The notes under the pieces were generated by a model. That model was not told the DNA's origin and made no database searches. It saw only the letters and a program-made list of their open reading frames with translations. From contig JAVTVX010000012.1 of the NCBI GenBank assembly GCA_033439265.1, positions 16,998,501 to 17,062,500 of the forward strand: a DNA stretch of 64,000 nucleotides. Reading direction: 5' to 3'. A program made the translations under genes and the position numbers. This document shows, piece by piece, positions 51,560-63,300 of the stretch. The DNA is from Dillenia suffruticosa. Taxonomy: Eukaryota; Streptophyta; Magnoliopsida; Dilleniales; Dilleniaceae. Every line of letters starts with the position of its first letter. The stretch's first letter is position 1.

Positions 51560-54500
51560 TAGTGAAGTAACCGGGCCGGTTTGGGCCCGAAAACCGGCCC
51601 GGGTAAAGCCTGGAACCGGAACCGGCCCATACTACAGTAAACCGGCCCGTCCCGGAACCGTTTCCTGTAGCGGGCCGGGCCGGTTCCAAAAAAATTTGAA
51701 TCGGGAACCGGCCCGGTTTGGAAAACTGGCCCGGACCGGAACCAGCCCGGAACCGGAACCGGAACCGGCACGGAACCGGAACCGGCCCGGGCTCGGAACC
51801 GGGCCTGAACCGGCTGGAACCGCTGGTTCATGCCCGGAACCGGCCCGGCCTGTTCCGGTTCAAATTTTCCCCCTTTTTTTTGAATTTTGAGAATTTTCCA
51901 ATTATACCCCTCCCAACAGCTATAAAACGGCTACTTTTGAGGTTATTTTGGTCCATAGGGTCAAAAAATTTTCCTATAAATACCTTATACCCCATTTCCA
52001 AAATCTCCACAACAAAATCTCTCTTTCTCTCTTTCTCTCTTTCTCTCTCACATCTACATTCTCAATATTACTACATTCTCTCATTATTATTTCCTTTGTA
52101 TTATCATTTTTTATATCATTTCCATCATTTTCTACACTATTACCTATACCATTTCTATCAATTTTTATACCATTTCATCACCTTATACACCATTTTCATT
52201 TTCTCCATTATCTACATTTCCACAATTATTTACATTTTCACCAATTTCTACACCATTTCTATTCTCTTATACCACATTACCTACACCATTTTTTATACCA
52301 TTTTCATCAAATTTTACACCATTTCCATCAAAATTTACACAATTTCATCACCTTATACCCCATTATCTACATTAATCAAGATTTGAGAAGATTTCAAGGT
52401 TGGGAGCTCATTCAAGATTTTGCGAAAAACAACTGCGATATTCGTCAAATCGGTACATTTAAATTTTTTGCATATTTATTTTTTTGCATTTGCATTACAT
52501 TTGCATTATCTTTTTAAAAAATTTAATCTTAAATTTCCTTTAAAAAATTTTATCGTATATATTATTTTAAAAATTTTAATCTTAATTTTTTTTTATAAAA
52601 TGGCCGGAACACACTCTTCACAATCTTCTCAACAATCTCCTCTTCCTCCATTTTTTGAAATTCCCGATCATATAGATATTGAAACTTTTTTGAAAGAAAT
52701 TGAACCTAGTAACACTGAATCTAACACAACACAAACTAAAAAAAATGATTTTAATATATGGATATTTTTTGAAAGAAAAAATGATGAACAAAAAGCAATT
52801 TGTAAAATTTGTTATTAAAAATATAAATTTTTAAAAGGTTGGGGGGTAGGCACACTTAAGAGACACTTAATTAATAATCATCCAGATAAATTAACACAAA
52901 CAAAACAAACACAAATTTCTACATGGGGGTAATATAACTGGTACATTTAAATATAATTCGGATAAAGAAAAAATTGAACAAATAGAATGGCTAGCAAGAA
53001 AAGAATTACCACTTAATATAGTTGCATGTCCTGTATTTGAAGAATATGTACAAAAATATTTACAATCCGATTATAAAAAAAATAGTAAAAAATCCGGTAG
53101 TTGGAAAAGTGGTATACTTACAGAATTTATGACTAGTCAATGTAAATTTTCATTAACTTCGGATAGTTGAAAAAGTGAGCATAAAAAAGAATATTATATT
53201 GTAGTAACATGTCATTGGATAAATAATTCATGGTCTTTACAAAAAAAAATTTTTAGCTTTTCAACGTTGGGAATTTCCACATTCCGGTGCACATATAGTT
53301 AGAATAATTTCAAATGTTGTTTATGATTATGAAATAAGTGATAGAATTTTTTCTATTTCCTTTGATAATGATTCGACTAATACTAATGCGGTTAATAGTT
53401 TAAAAAATTCTTTAAAAATAATTTTAAATAAAACTTTTTTTCATATTAGATGTGCATGTCATATAATTAATTTATGTGTTAAGGATGGTTTAGCAATTGG
53501 AGAACTATTTTTACAACCTATTCGCGATTTAATTCATCAAATAAGAAATTCTGCTGTAAAAACTCAAGAAATGAGACAATTATGTATTTTACATAACAAA
53601 AAATATAAAAAATTTAAAATGGAATGTGACACTAGGTGGAATTCAACATATGACATGTTACAAGGTGTTCTTCCTTTTCAAAATATTTTAATTGAATTTG
53701 CAAATTCAAATTACGAATATAGTTTTATTGATAATATCGCTTTTGAATTTGCGTCTACACTTACAAAATTATTGGAAATTTTTTATTTATGTACAAATTT
53801 ATTTTCTGGATATTATTATCCAACTACTCATTTAATGCTATCAAATCTTTGTAAAATTATTTATGTATTTAATGAATTTGAAAATGAATAAAGATTTGGT
53901 GAAATTGTTCTTTCAATGAAAACAAAATTTTTAAAATATTATGAAAAAATTCCAATTTTATATTTAGTTGCAAGTGCATTAGATCCACGTGTTAAGGTTG
54001 AAGGTGCTGAAATGTTAATAAATTGTTTTGCACAAGCTTTTCCATCAGAAATGTCTATTAACCCACATTTTTTAAAACAACAAATATTTCATACTTTACA
54101 ATCAATATTTGAATTATATGAAAAGGAAATTAATAATTTAAATACTAATAATATAGCTAGTAGTAGAGTAATAGTATTCAATCATCTTCATTTTCATTTA
54201 ATCCCTTACACATGTTAGGAAAAAAACAAATAACTTCATCATCATCATTTAATAAATTACTTTTATATAAACAAACACCTAGATTAAAAGGTTTTTATGA
54301 TATAGATTTATATGATATATCAGATTGGTGGAAAAATAATGTATCGTATCATCCAATTTTGGCCCAAGTGGCTAAAAATGTACTAACCCCTCCGGTATCT
54401 ACAGTACCATCCGAAAGTGCTTTTAGTACAGGTTGTCGAGTGTTAACCGAAAAACGTACAAATTTAGCGGACGACACTTTAAAAGTTTTAATATGCATTA

Positions 54501-55095
54501 AAGATTGGAAGGATGCAGAAAAAAGAATGTAATGAATTATCAAAGTCTCGGAAGATGATGAACAAGAAGTTGAAGAAAAAGAAGAATAATAATAATAATA
54601 ATAATAATAATATTTTTCTTTTGTTTAAAAGTCATTTTAAATAGAAAAAAAAATCAAAATGATGTAATTATCAAAATAATGTAAAAAAAAATAGTGGATT
54701 TAAAAATCCAAGTGATGAGCTTGGTAGTGGACGTACACCGAATTCGGTGGAACCACTCTAAAAATCTTGTGTTTTTAATTTTTAATTACAAGTGAATTAT
54801 CAAAAGTTAATTAAAAAAAAAACAAAGTTAAAAAAAATGGAGTTATAAAATTAAAATGGAATTAAAAAATAGATTTACAAAAAAAATTTAGAAAAACGCA
54901 ATAGAAAAAAAAAAAAAAAAAAAAACCGGGCCCGTCCCGGCCCGGAACCGCCGGTTCCGGTTCAGCGGGCCGGGCCGGTTCCACAAGAAAAAAATTGGGA
55001 ACCGGCCCAGCACGGCCCGGACTGGCCTAGGAACCGCTGCCGGCCCGACACGCGATTCCTCAAACCGACCTTGAACCGGCCCGGTTACTTCACTA
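51560..55095 (+). mobile_element. hAT DNA transposon with transposase and GC-rich ends
   Basis: Perfect 22-bp terminal inverted repeats beginning TAGTGAAGTAACCGGGCCGG (51560-51581 and complement 55074-55095) lie inside a perfect 8-bp duplication GTTGTCGA (51552-51559, 55096-55103). Subterminal regions (51575-51870 and 54925-55090) are arrays of CCGGAACC/GGCCCGG motifs, sharply GC-rich against an AT-rich interior. A pyrimidine-rich leader (52010-52380) precedes the transposase. It inserted into the MULE transposase gene. Confidence 0.95.
52600..54532 (+). pseudogene. hAT transposase (BED finger, RNase H-like core, hATC), lightly disrupted
   Basis: Start chosen at 52600 (MAGTHSSQSSQQSPLPPFFE). 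A BED zinc finger follows (CKIC...GTLKRHLINNH, about 52801-52880), then the hAT RNase H-like core with DTRWNSTYDML (53627-53660) and ALDPRVK (53971-53990), and the C-terminal dimerisation domain (WWKNNVSYHPILAQVAKNVL, VPSESAFSTG). Full span ~640 codons, normal for Ac-like hATs. Visible damage: a stop at 52816-52818 inside the finger, frame loss around 52925 and 53250, a stop at 53889-53891 and one near 54216. The modest number suggests younger decay than the surrounding MULE genes. Confidence 0.92.
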
Positions 55096-56646
55096 GTTGT
55101 CGAAAATCTATTGAAATTGTATATGGTAATTGGGAAACTTCTTACACATTGTTGGCATAATTTCTAAATGCTATATAGATGAGTAATCCAGGAATAGTGG
55201 TTAATTGGAGGTTTACTGAATTATCAGGGGCTAATAAGAGGGTATTTCACTCGATATTCTAGGTTTTCAAGTCATGTATTGAAACATTTAGACATTGCAA
55301 GCTAGTGATTAGTATTGATGGCACATTTTAGTATGAGAGATATAAGGAGAAAATTTTAATTGCCATTGGAACGGATGCAGCTAACCATATTCTTTCTCTG
55401 TGTTTAGCTATTGTCGATGAGGAGTCCATTGTGATTTGAGATTAGTTTTTGGAGAATTTAAGAGTACATATTATTGGTGATCGACATTGAGTGTGTTTGA
55501 TATCAAATAGAACGCTTGGTATAATGCGAACCATAAAGAGGAATGGTAATCAGCAACTAGCAACCAGCACTTATGTATCATAGACTTTGTTTGCGTCATG
55601 TGGAGGGTAATTTTATCCTGCGATTCAAAAACAAACCGCTAACAGAGTTGAAGCAAAAGGCAGCCGAGAAAAAACAAATCATAAAATTTTATACTGTGAT
55701 GAACAAGATTAAAGAGCTTAGCGAGCCGGCGTATAGGTGGTTGATGGAGATTTCGCTCGAGAAATGGACTTCGTTTTATGATGGGAGACATAAATGGGGC
55801 AACATGACCATGAATTGATTTGAATCATTCAATGGTGTGCTTAAATGTGTAAGAAAACTGTCAATAACTGCATATGTATGGGTGACATTTTACCACATGG
55901 TTCTATTCTTAAATAAGAGTCGAGAATAAGCAGCTAACAATATCAGAGAATACAATATGTGGCCAATAATTGTTATGGAAAATTGGTTAAAATTAAGCAG
56001 AAAGCGAAATTCTATTGCATCATTGCATTTGACAGGTCTAGGGGTGAGTATGAGGTCATAACAGGATTTTATGGTGGAAGAGGCGAAAACAACCACATGA
56101 TACTGTTAGATGTTCCATCATGTGCATGTGGAAAATTTACTATATTTAAACTTCTTTACTCACATATGTGGAGAGTTTGTGCAGATATGGGTTTAGGGTT
56201 TGGAATTTTGTAGACAAACTCCATAGTTGTCAATTTATGGAGTTTACATATGGTGGGAGATTCATCATCCTCCACACAAGGACTATTGGCCCCCTTCTTC
56301 TTTCCGTTTATTACACAATGTTTTACAGTTTAATAACCAATCAGGTAGATCTTGAAGTACGCGGATTCATAATGAAACGGATAGAAAAAGAACTCAGAGT
56401 TACAAGACATGTGGTGAATACGAGTATAATCGTCATCATTGCCCGAATATGGCTTGTTTACAAGCGAGGGCGAGAAAATGCCGACAATTTTGTCATCGTT
56501 ACCTTATTGTTTCATATTGTGTAATCGACATTCAATTATTATGGATATTCAGTATTTTTATGACTTATTATTTAATGTATTCATTTGTTACTTGCTTTCA
56601 CTACTTAGAAATTTTATTCTTCTTTATTTTTCTTGTCATCATAGTT

Positions 56647-59282
56647 ATGGATTACACTAGTTCAGACTAAGGCTGCTATGATACTCGGGTAGTATCACGG
56701 GTACTCGTGACACTACCCGATCAAAGCTTGAGCTCGAGCTTGGGCTCGGGTAGCTCGGTATCGAGCTCGAGCTCGAGCCCAACTGTATCGAGCTCGAAGG
56801 CTCGACGAGCTATCCGAGAAATATTAATTTTTTTTAAAAAAATATTTTTTATATATAATATATTTTTTAAAAATAATTTTTATATGTAAAATTACATTTT
56901 TAGGTATATTTTTTAAATATTTTATTTACACTACCCAACGACACTACCTGATAATACCTAATGACACTTCGAGCTCGAGTTCAAACTCAAAAAATACAAT
57001 CTCGACGAGCTCGAGATTGCCTAAAGTACATCGAGCTCGAGCTCGAGCTTGGTATTGTAATGCCTGAGCTTGACCCGGGTTTCATAACACCCCTGGTTCA
57101 GACTTTACTTCAGATCCCTGGGATCCTAGTGCCTTAACCTTATAAGTCACACACCGGTCTCAGTCTATATGGGAGACCGAGAGTGATACCCCACTAGAGG
57201 TGCGTCGTTCAGACCATGGGTTTTGGGCTGCTCGACCACTTGATATTATGGTACATGAGATTTTGTTGCGGGTTGGGATTTATGATCTGTATATGTGTGG
57301 TCACATTTAGCATGATCATGCTCTTATTACCGTGTTTGTTGAACGGTGGAGACATGATATCCATACTTTTCACTTACCTGTTGATGAGATCACAATTATG
57401 TTACAGGATGTTTCGGTGCTACTCGGGTTGCCTTTCGATGGAGATGCATTTATTGGAATAAATTACTCTTGTTCTATTACTGAGTGACAGGACGTTTGTC
57501 ATAGTCTGTTAGGTTTCTATCCTGCACTAGAGGATTTTTTTGATGACCGTCTTAAGATACAGACTATCATGGATTTTCTTACTTCACATCCTCTAGAGTC
57601 GAACTCAGATGCGACACAAGTGGAGTTCCACGCACGCGGTCGCATTATGTAGCTGCTGGGTACTCTTTTCGGGGATCAGTCGGGATTTAGGGTTAAGATT
57701 TGTTATTTGCAACTTCTACGAGATCTAGAGTGCGCGGGACAACATAGTTGGGGCAGTGCTATCTTGGTGACATTTTACAGAGCCATGTATCGGGCTTATG
57801 TAGATAGTGTTTGATAGATTTGTGATCCGATTTCATTTATACAGGTATTTTATCTCTATTTGATTTTTGAATTTTTGTTTAACAATACTTTATATAAAAA
57901 TTATATCATTTATTCAATATATTTTCTGTTTTGAACTTTGAGTATAGGAGAGAGTACCCATATTTACCCTTATTAGACGTCATCATATTGATCCAATGTC
58001 CTCTGTTGTACACTTACCCATAGATCATAAAGGATCACTGTACGTAATTTTCATTTAATTTATTTGTATTTTATTTCTATTCTCTTCACTTTGGTATATT
58101 TAATGTTGACATTGTCTTATTTGTAAGTAGTTGTGATGTTCCTCGTAGCCTTGTACATATAGGACAATTTGTTTTTAGAACGTACATGGACCAGTTGGAT
58201 CATATGGGAGATACATGGGTGAGTATAATTTCCTTTTATTTGTACTGTCTTCAATTTCTATAGTTTTTACTAACACATTATTTTTTTTTTCAGTTCATTT
58301 AGATGCCATATTTGCATGCTGACTTGTTGGCGTTGTTTGCCTATTGTCTCGTCTGCAACGAGATATGGCGGGCCGAGATTTTCTTGATTTGTTTTGAGGT
58401 TGTCTGGTATCATTACCCTCAGAGGGTAATGAGACAGTTCGGGCTCCTACAGTATGTTCCTTTGCTAGTATCTATAGATCCGGAGTTGTACTGGACTAAT
58501 CGACATGGGAGGCAGGGACGCAATTGGACGAGGACACATGTCGTACCTTTGCAAGTGTAGGAAAACCGTACATATCACATTGTATAGGGTGATGACACTT
58601 TCGATGAGTTGAGGAGTACACCTGACTATATGTGGTGGTATCGTTAAATCACTCATTCATATATTATGTGTCCAGCCCATCGTTATCAATACGGATACTA
58701 ACTCACAGCGACACAAATAGAGTATCATGTAAGTCAAGATATGATTACCATTAAATATTTTTTATAGTTTATGTAATATTTTTTTTCTTTCCTTTTTTGC
58801 AGTGCTATGAGCTAGAAAACATGTATTTACTGGCGTCGGATGTACTTGCTGAGGAAGGAGTGGATCCAAGATTTGGAGAGTTCAGAGATGCATCATGGTG
58901 TGCCCTTTAGTTTGTCGAGTATGTGCCATTTGACGAGAACCGTCCTTCGACATCTGCACATAAACCTACTGCACAGATGGATATACCTTTGATCTCGGGT
59001 GTTGCAAATGATGATGATGAAGCGACGAAGCTAGTTCCATCATCTTCCTACCCTACTCCGATTCTGGTATGTACGGACGATATCAATGAGCCTCCACGAC
59101 TTAGTGTTTACGAGCAGAGACGTCGTTGTGCTCGACATTCAGTTGATATTCCTACTCCAGTTGCATTTCCCGAGGTTGATGAGGGTGTACTTTTATATGA
59201 TATACCTCAACCTGCATCTGATAAGCCAGCGCGCATTCCCATGAGATGTCAGTCGCGACGCCATACTGGACGACTCTTTACG
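56647..59282 (+). pseudogene. plant mobile domain (PMD, MAIN-like) gene carried by the MULE
   Basis: Begins MDYTSSD at 56647, then the MITE (56668-57095) interrupts. Likely exons: 56647-57844 (minus the MITE), 57948-58043, 58131-58218, 58294-58728, 58803-59282, with GT-AG borders such as ACAG|GTATTT and TTTGCAG|TG. PMD hallmarks: DHALITVFVERWRHDIHTFH and LQDVSVLLGLPFDGDAFIG, then VKICYLQLLRDLE, SWGSAILVTFYRAMYRA, WRAEIFLICFEVVWYHYPQR and VMRQFGL. PMD proteins such as Arabidopsis MAIN and MAIL1 act in silencing and genome stability, and their PMD-C relatives are known from transposons. Roughly ten stops interrupt it. It follows the transposase by about 120 bp on the same strand, as a second element gene. 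Confidence 0.87.
56668..57095. mobile_element. hAT-type MITE (428 bp) inside the PMD gene
   Basis: An 8-bp duplication GTTCAGAC (56660-56667, 57096-57103) flanks imperfect inverted ends (TAAGGCTGCTATG against CAGGGGTGTTATG). Both subterminal parts carry GAGCTCGAGCTCGAG repeats (56735-56815 and 56965-57050) around an AT-only centre. There is no coding capacity. It sits 21 nt into the PMD reading frame. Confidence 0.88.
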
Positions 59283-59921
59283 GTATTTAGATTTCATTTC
59301 TTATTTTATATGTATTATATTTAAATTTCGTAAATATTAATTTCATTTTTTTATAAAATAATTTTCGTTACTATCGTTTTTTTCTCATATCGTTCTTATG
59401 TTAGTTCAACGTTTATAATTACTTATAGTTATGTTAATTTCTTATTACTTTCTTTGAATATCCTATATTTTGATTTACATTAGTGGTGATCATAATTGAA
59501 TTAGTTGTGTTATTAGTTGGTGGCATTTCTATTCACTGTATTTGGTTATGTGTGATTGTGTTTGTCTACTACTGTAGAGTATGGATGATAATATTCACAG
59601 TACCGATTGGGTGGTGTTTCAAGATAGTTTTATTTGTATTCGGTATAAAATACAGTGATAATGTTTTGAGTATTGTGGTGGATGTCTTTAGTGTTTCGTT
59701 TGTCATGAAAAGTGGGTAGAAGTTACAGATGCCGGAATGGATATATTATGTTTGCCTTCGTCATGAGCAATGCAGGGGCGGCACATAAACACCGCTCGCG
59801 ACTCGCATTGGGCATACATGCTGTGGCATAAATAACCCCCGTGCAATGCACAGGCAATGCTTGCCCACCAGAAGGGCACCGCATGGAGAGTGGGATTAGA
59901 GTGTAGGATATTTTTATAGTT

Positions 59922-60073
59922 TGAGAGCAAAATTACTTTTTTTTTTAAAAAAAAAATTATCGTTATAAATACTAATTTCACATTGTGAGTGCGAAATCAA
60001 TATTTTGGGAATAAAAAAAACACGATATTTAAATAATTTTATTTAAAATTCACAATAATTAAGTAAATAACCC
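59922..60073 (-). repeat. MULE right terminal inverted repeat
   Basis: The partner of 37487-37638. It includes GAGTGCGAAATCAATATTTT and the AT-only run at 59937-59958 that corresponds to the T-rich run on the left. Confidence 0.9.
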
Positions 60074-60083
60074 TTTATTATGC

Positions 60084-60515
60084 TTCTCAGACATTTCTCT
60101 CACTCCTAATTCACTAGAATATGCCGAACAAAATCAGAATTTCAGCTTCCCCCATCCATCACTTGCATTACAGCAACCATGTCCTCTCTCTCCTACAACA
60201 ATCAGGAAAGCAAAAGCCTCCAGCTAAAAACAACCACCATGTTCCAAATTTCGCTTCCTTCTGTATCAAGAGCTAATCTCCCGCACATCTATAATACAGG
60301 GACGGGTGCTAAAACTGGATTAACTCTTGCACTGAGATACCTCTGACAAATGAACCATGTTACACACTTCAGATGAATGAACAACAGATGTGATCAAGGG
60401 ATTCTGGAACTTCTGAATGGAACCGAGTTCAACTTCTATGTGACTTCAGAGGGTTTCGAGATTCAAACAAACTGAATTGTGCAATCAGTATAACACAGTC
60501 TGCAATAACTAAAAA
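60084..60515. other. 3' flank of the second host gene
   Basis: Balanced-composition sequence between the MULE target duplication and the last predicted exon; it should contain the 3' UTR of the minus-strand gene. No other feature was seen. Confidence 0.35.
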
Positions 60516-62836
60516 TCAAGGGCTCCTCCCAGAACAACTCCCGGATGTGGCATATGAAGTCCCACTTGCACCATCCACTGGAGCTTGATTCAGACATTCT
60601 AATGTCAAGTACCCACGCTTTTGTAGCTTGATGGAAAATGTTGTAGCTTCCAAAATTACAGGCACCTGCTGACAACATCAAACAATGGTGCTCAAAAAAG
60701 GGTAGTAATCAAAATCGTATTGATCAAACACCAACTGGAGTGGCATTGGTAAACCCACCCCCCCAAAAAAAAAGTACACACACATACATGTATAATCTGG
60801 TAATTTTCGAAGATGTGCAGTAACAAAATACTCTAAAGCTCAAAAATAAATAAATAAACCCAAAAAAAAAGTATAATACTGGAACGTACTGGTGACACTA
60901 ATGGTTTCTTCCATTGGAATACAAACAGTAGAATCAATTGGAGAGGGTTAATAAGATCAATAACCACATGAAAAGGGTGTGAATCACAACTGGGGGTATT
61001 CAAAGGAAAGGATTTATGAGGTACAGAGAGCCACATTTGATACATTGGCAGAGATTTCGAAGAACCAGGATCCAAATGATGTAAACTGAAAAATACAAAT
61101 TTGGTTCACAGAAAAAAAAAAAATTTATAACTTCAATATAGGCATGGCCCTGCCTATGAATCTCTTTCTCCCCATTGGTGTATGCAAACACCCACATCAC
61201 GCAAATGTAACATACTACCTAGGGCAACATCAGTCTAAGGCAAATTCCTCAAGTACCTGTGTTGGCCCTAGCAACTTTGTGCACATTTAGAAAACCCACC
61301 ATGTCCTGGTAACCAGTTAGAAGTTTTGCCAACTCCTTGTCCTCATCTGAAACATGTCTCAGGCATGGTTATCTACAATAAAGAACCATTACAAGCTTAA
61401 GTAAGCAAAACTTGAATATGTACCTTGGATTGCTTTAACTGAAAGCAATATGTCTGACAAATGTTGCCATCTCTTGCAAAAGGCTGGCAAAAGAAGGGAA
61501 GGTGAAAAGCTTATAACAGCAACTGCATTTGAAGACCGTATCATTATCCCAGTCCTACATGATAAAATGTTATCAAAAGAACAGAAAAGAAGGTAATGGA
61601 CCAGCTTGTTGTAATTAGTTACACAAAAATATTAGTTATAGTATAAGTCATTAAAGAAGCATGAAAGGTCAATGAAGGGGCCTAAAATGGAAGTAAGAAG
61701 CAATTTTGAAACAGCACAATTATTCAACATGTTGAATTTGACTAAGCTTATTAGGGATCAACCCACTAACCATATCGGACTATCCACATTGTGGAGCACA
61801 TAATGACTGAATGGCAATTCGACCAATGCAAGAAGTGCTGCTATCATTTCTGTTAACCAGATTAAAAGGTTGTCAGAACAATATGCACAACTATAAATTT
61901 GGACCACCAAGAGTTGCCTCAAAGCAAACCTCCAAGTTAAGAAATAAAAATTTCCATTGAAATAAAAGATATTTGAAGCTTCAATTTCTCTTTGTGAAGA
62001 AGCAAGAAGATCATCGACGAAATAAAGAAAAGCAGACCAAATAAATCTGATGGCATAAGAAGATAATATTCAGTCATCAGAACACAGCTAAGATGGTGAA
62101 ATTGATAACTAAAGAATCTCAGAGGACAATTGAGAATCTTGGTTAGATATGAACATAATCCATGTTCCTGTGATAAAGCTCTAACAAAATGGTAAGAGGG
62201 AAAGAGAAAAAGGAATGCATTCTAATCAACTCTGAAAGTTAAAAAAAAAAAAAAAAAGAAAAAAAAAATCCACCATCACAAAATATGTATAACTTCCTAC
62301 AGCTCCCTCAAATCGTTTTCTATGAGAGACTAATCAAGAATCACATGCAAAGTTGCTGCCCACAAAACAAATATCATTTTGCTCATCTGTTCAATTTATA
62401 GCATGGAGTCAATAAAACTCCATTCAACTGTCTGTACAAGGAGAAAGCTCATATTGCACAAGCCTGTGCAGCCATTAATCAAATGAAGATGACAGCTTGA
62501 AAGATTAGAAAGTTGTAAAGCCATATGGAAGCACACTGAAAATCATTTGAAGTACAACCAAATGAAACTAAAAATTTGTAACAAGAAAAGGATGTGATGA
62601 ACCACAAGGATGCCCGCATGCTAATGCTAGCCACACTTCACTTGATCTCTTGCTAATGAGCAAACAAGTTATTGAATGAAGAAGGAAGTAATGGTCACAG
62701 CAGCTAAGGAAAGAGAAACTAATCACCCAGTACATGATCTGTGTATGATCCTTTTCACAAATAAAACCTGATATGACTTGAATATTTGACAATGAACATG
62801 AGAAGAACACTACAAACATACAACACACATACACGC

Positions 62837-62893
<57 letters not shown>

Positions 62894-63078
62894 TATGTAT
62901 ACCTTCAGAGCCATAAAATACCTTTGCATTTGATTTAGAAATGCGGAACAATGTCCACGGAAAGAAGTGAGATTGACGAGATCTTGAATGCTAACACAAC
63001 TAATTTGCTGTCTACTCAGAAAGTGCCTCTCTAGTGGTTTCCGCAGGTCAAAGTCACTGCAATATTCATGTTTACTAT
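60516..63078 (-). CDS. partial host gene, C-terminal exons (possibly Integrator subunit 7-like)
   Basis: Candidate exons in transcript order: 62903-63078 ([20 protein letters not shown]...[12 protein letters not shown]), 61771-61849 ([20 protein letters not shown]), 61424-61554 ([20 protein letters not shown]), 61257-61346 ([20 protein letters not shown]), 60890-61085 ([20 protein letters not shown]) and 60516-60665 ([20 protein letters not shown], ending in a stop). Each has AG/GT borders. Phase is continuous from the second to the fourth exon and from the fifth to the sixth. Two junctions (first-second, fourth-fifth) are one base out, so a small exon is missed or a boundary differs. The helical, Leu-rich character and C-terminal motif recall ARM-type INTS7 proteins, but this is memory only. 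The 5' part lies beyond the window. Confidence 0.5.
62839..62890. repeat. (AG)n microsatellite
   Basis: A pure AG run of about 26 units, read as CT in the gene's sense, starting about 12 bp past the splice donor at 62902. Confidence 0.95.
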
Positions 63079-63300
63079 CTGCATAATGCAACAAAATTAC
63101 CTCTTTCAGAAATTATCTGAATAATACATCCAGTAATAACTTCAGAAGAATTCAAGGTGAGATATATGCTGATGCAAATATCACAACCAAATGTAAATTA
63201 ACACAAGGTGTAGGCTTCATGGGCTACAAAGGCACTATAACCAGTTTTATCGTTGTGAACAATATGTGCGGCTAACAGAACATGGTTATCTGACGACCAC

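Larger units (their letters stand above)
39024..56520 (+). pseudogene. mudrA: MULE transposase (mudrA/FAR1-like), split by gypsy and hAT insertions
   Basis: Three parts: 39024-40139, 51450-51551 and 55104-56520. The N-terminal part reads GGVKNEYQYSIS...FDCRQFKLNVACRY, then an acidic run of D/E (39660-39760), then the MULE N-terminal domain (GMVFGSKEKVQHAIKCWSIR, CLWHIRAKLKK). The frame continues across the gypsy site as GRL|IRSHIKENVDYKV. The DDE region has VISIDGTF (first Asp, 55307-55330), then LISNRTLGIM, where Asp is normally found in place of Asn, and FESFNGVLK with the Glu. A SWIM zinc finger (SCACGKF...YSHMW, 56124-56170) and a zinc knuckle (CGEYEYNRHHC, about 56409-56445) close it. 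Many stops make it dead. Functional copies cut and paste the element. Confidence 0.9.
37487..60073 (+). mobile_element. Mutator-like element (MULE) with transposase and PMD gene, host to three insertions
   Basis: Terminal inverted repeats of about 150 bp (37487-37638 and 59922-60073) are flanked by a perfect 10-bp duplication TTTATTATGC (37477-37486, 60074-60083). Inside are a leader with a spliced intron and repeat array, a mudrA-type transposase (39.0-40.1, 51.45-51.55 and 55.1-56.5 kb) and a downstream plant mobile domain gene (56647 to about 59282). Removing the gypsy, hAT and MITE insertions leaves about 7.3 kb, and each insertion has its own target duplication, so they came later. Both genes contain many stops; the element can no longer move itself. 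Confidence 0.93.

Noticed and set aside
51718-52517. Long open frames (222 and 189 codons) over the left part of the hAT element
   Set aside because: They arise from the CCGGAACC repeats and the pyrimidine-rich leader; composition is low-complexity and the real transposase begins at 52600.
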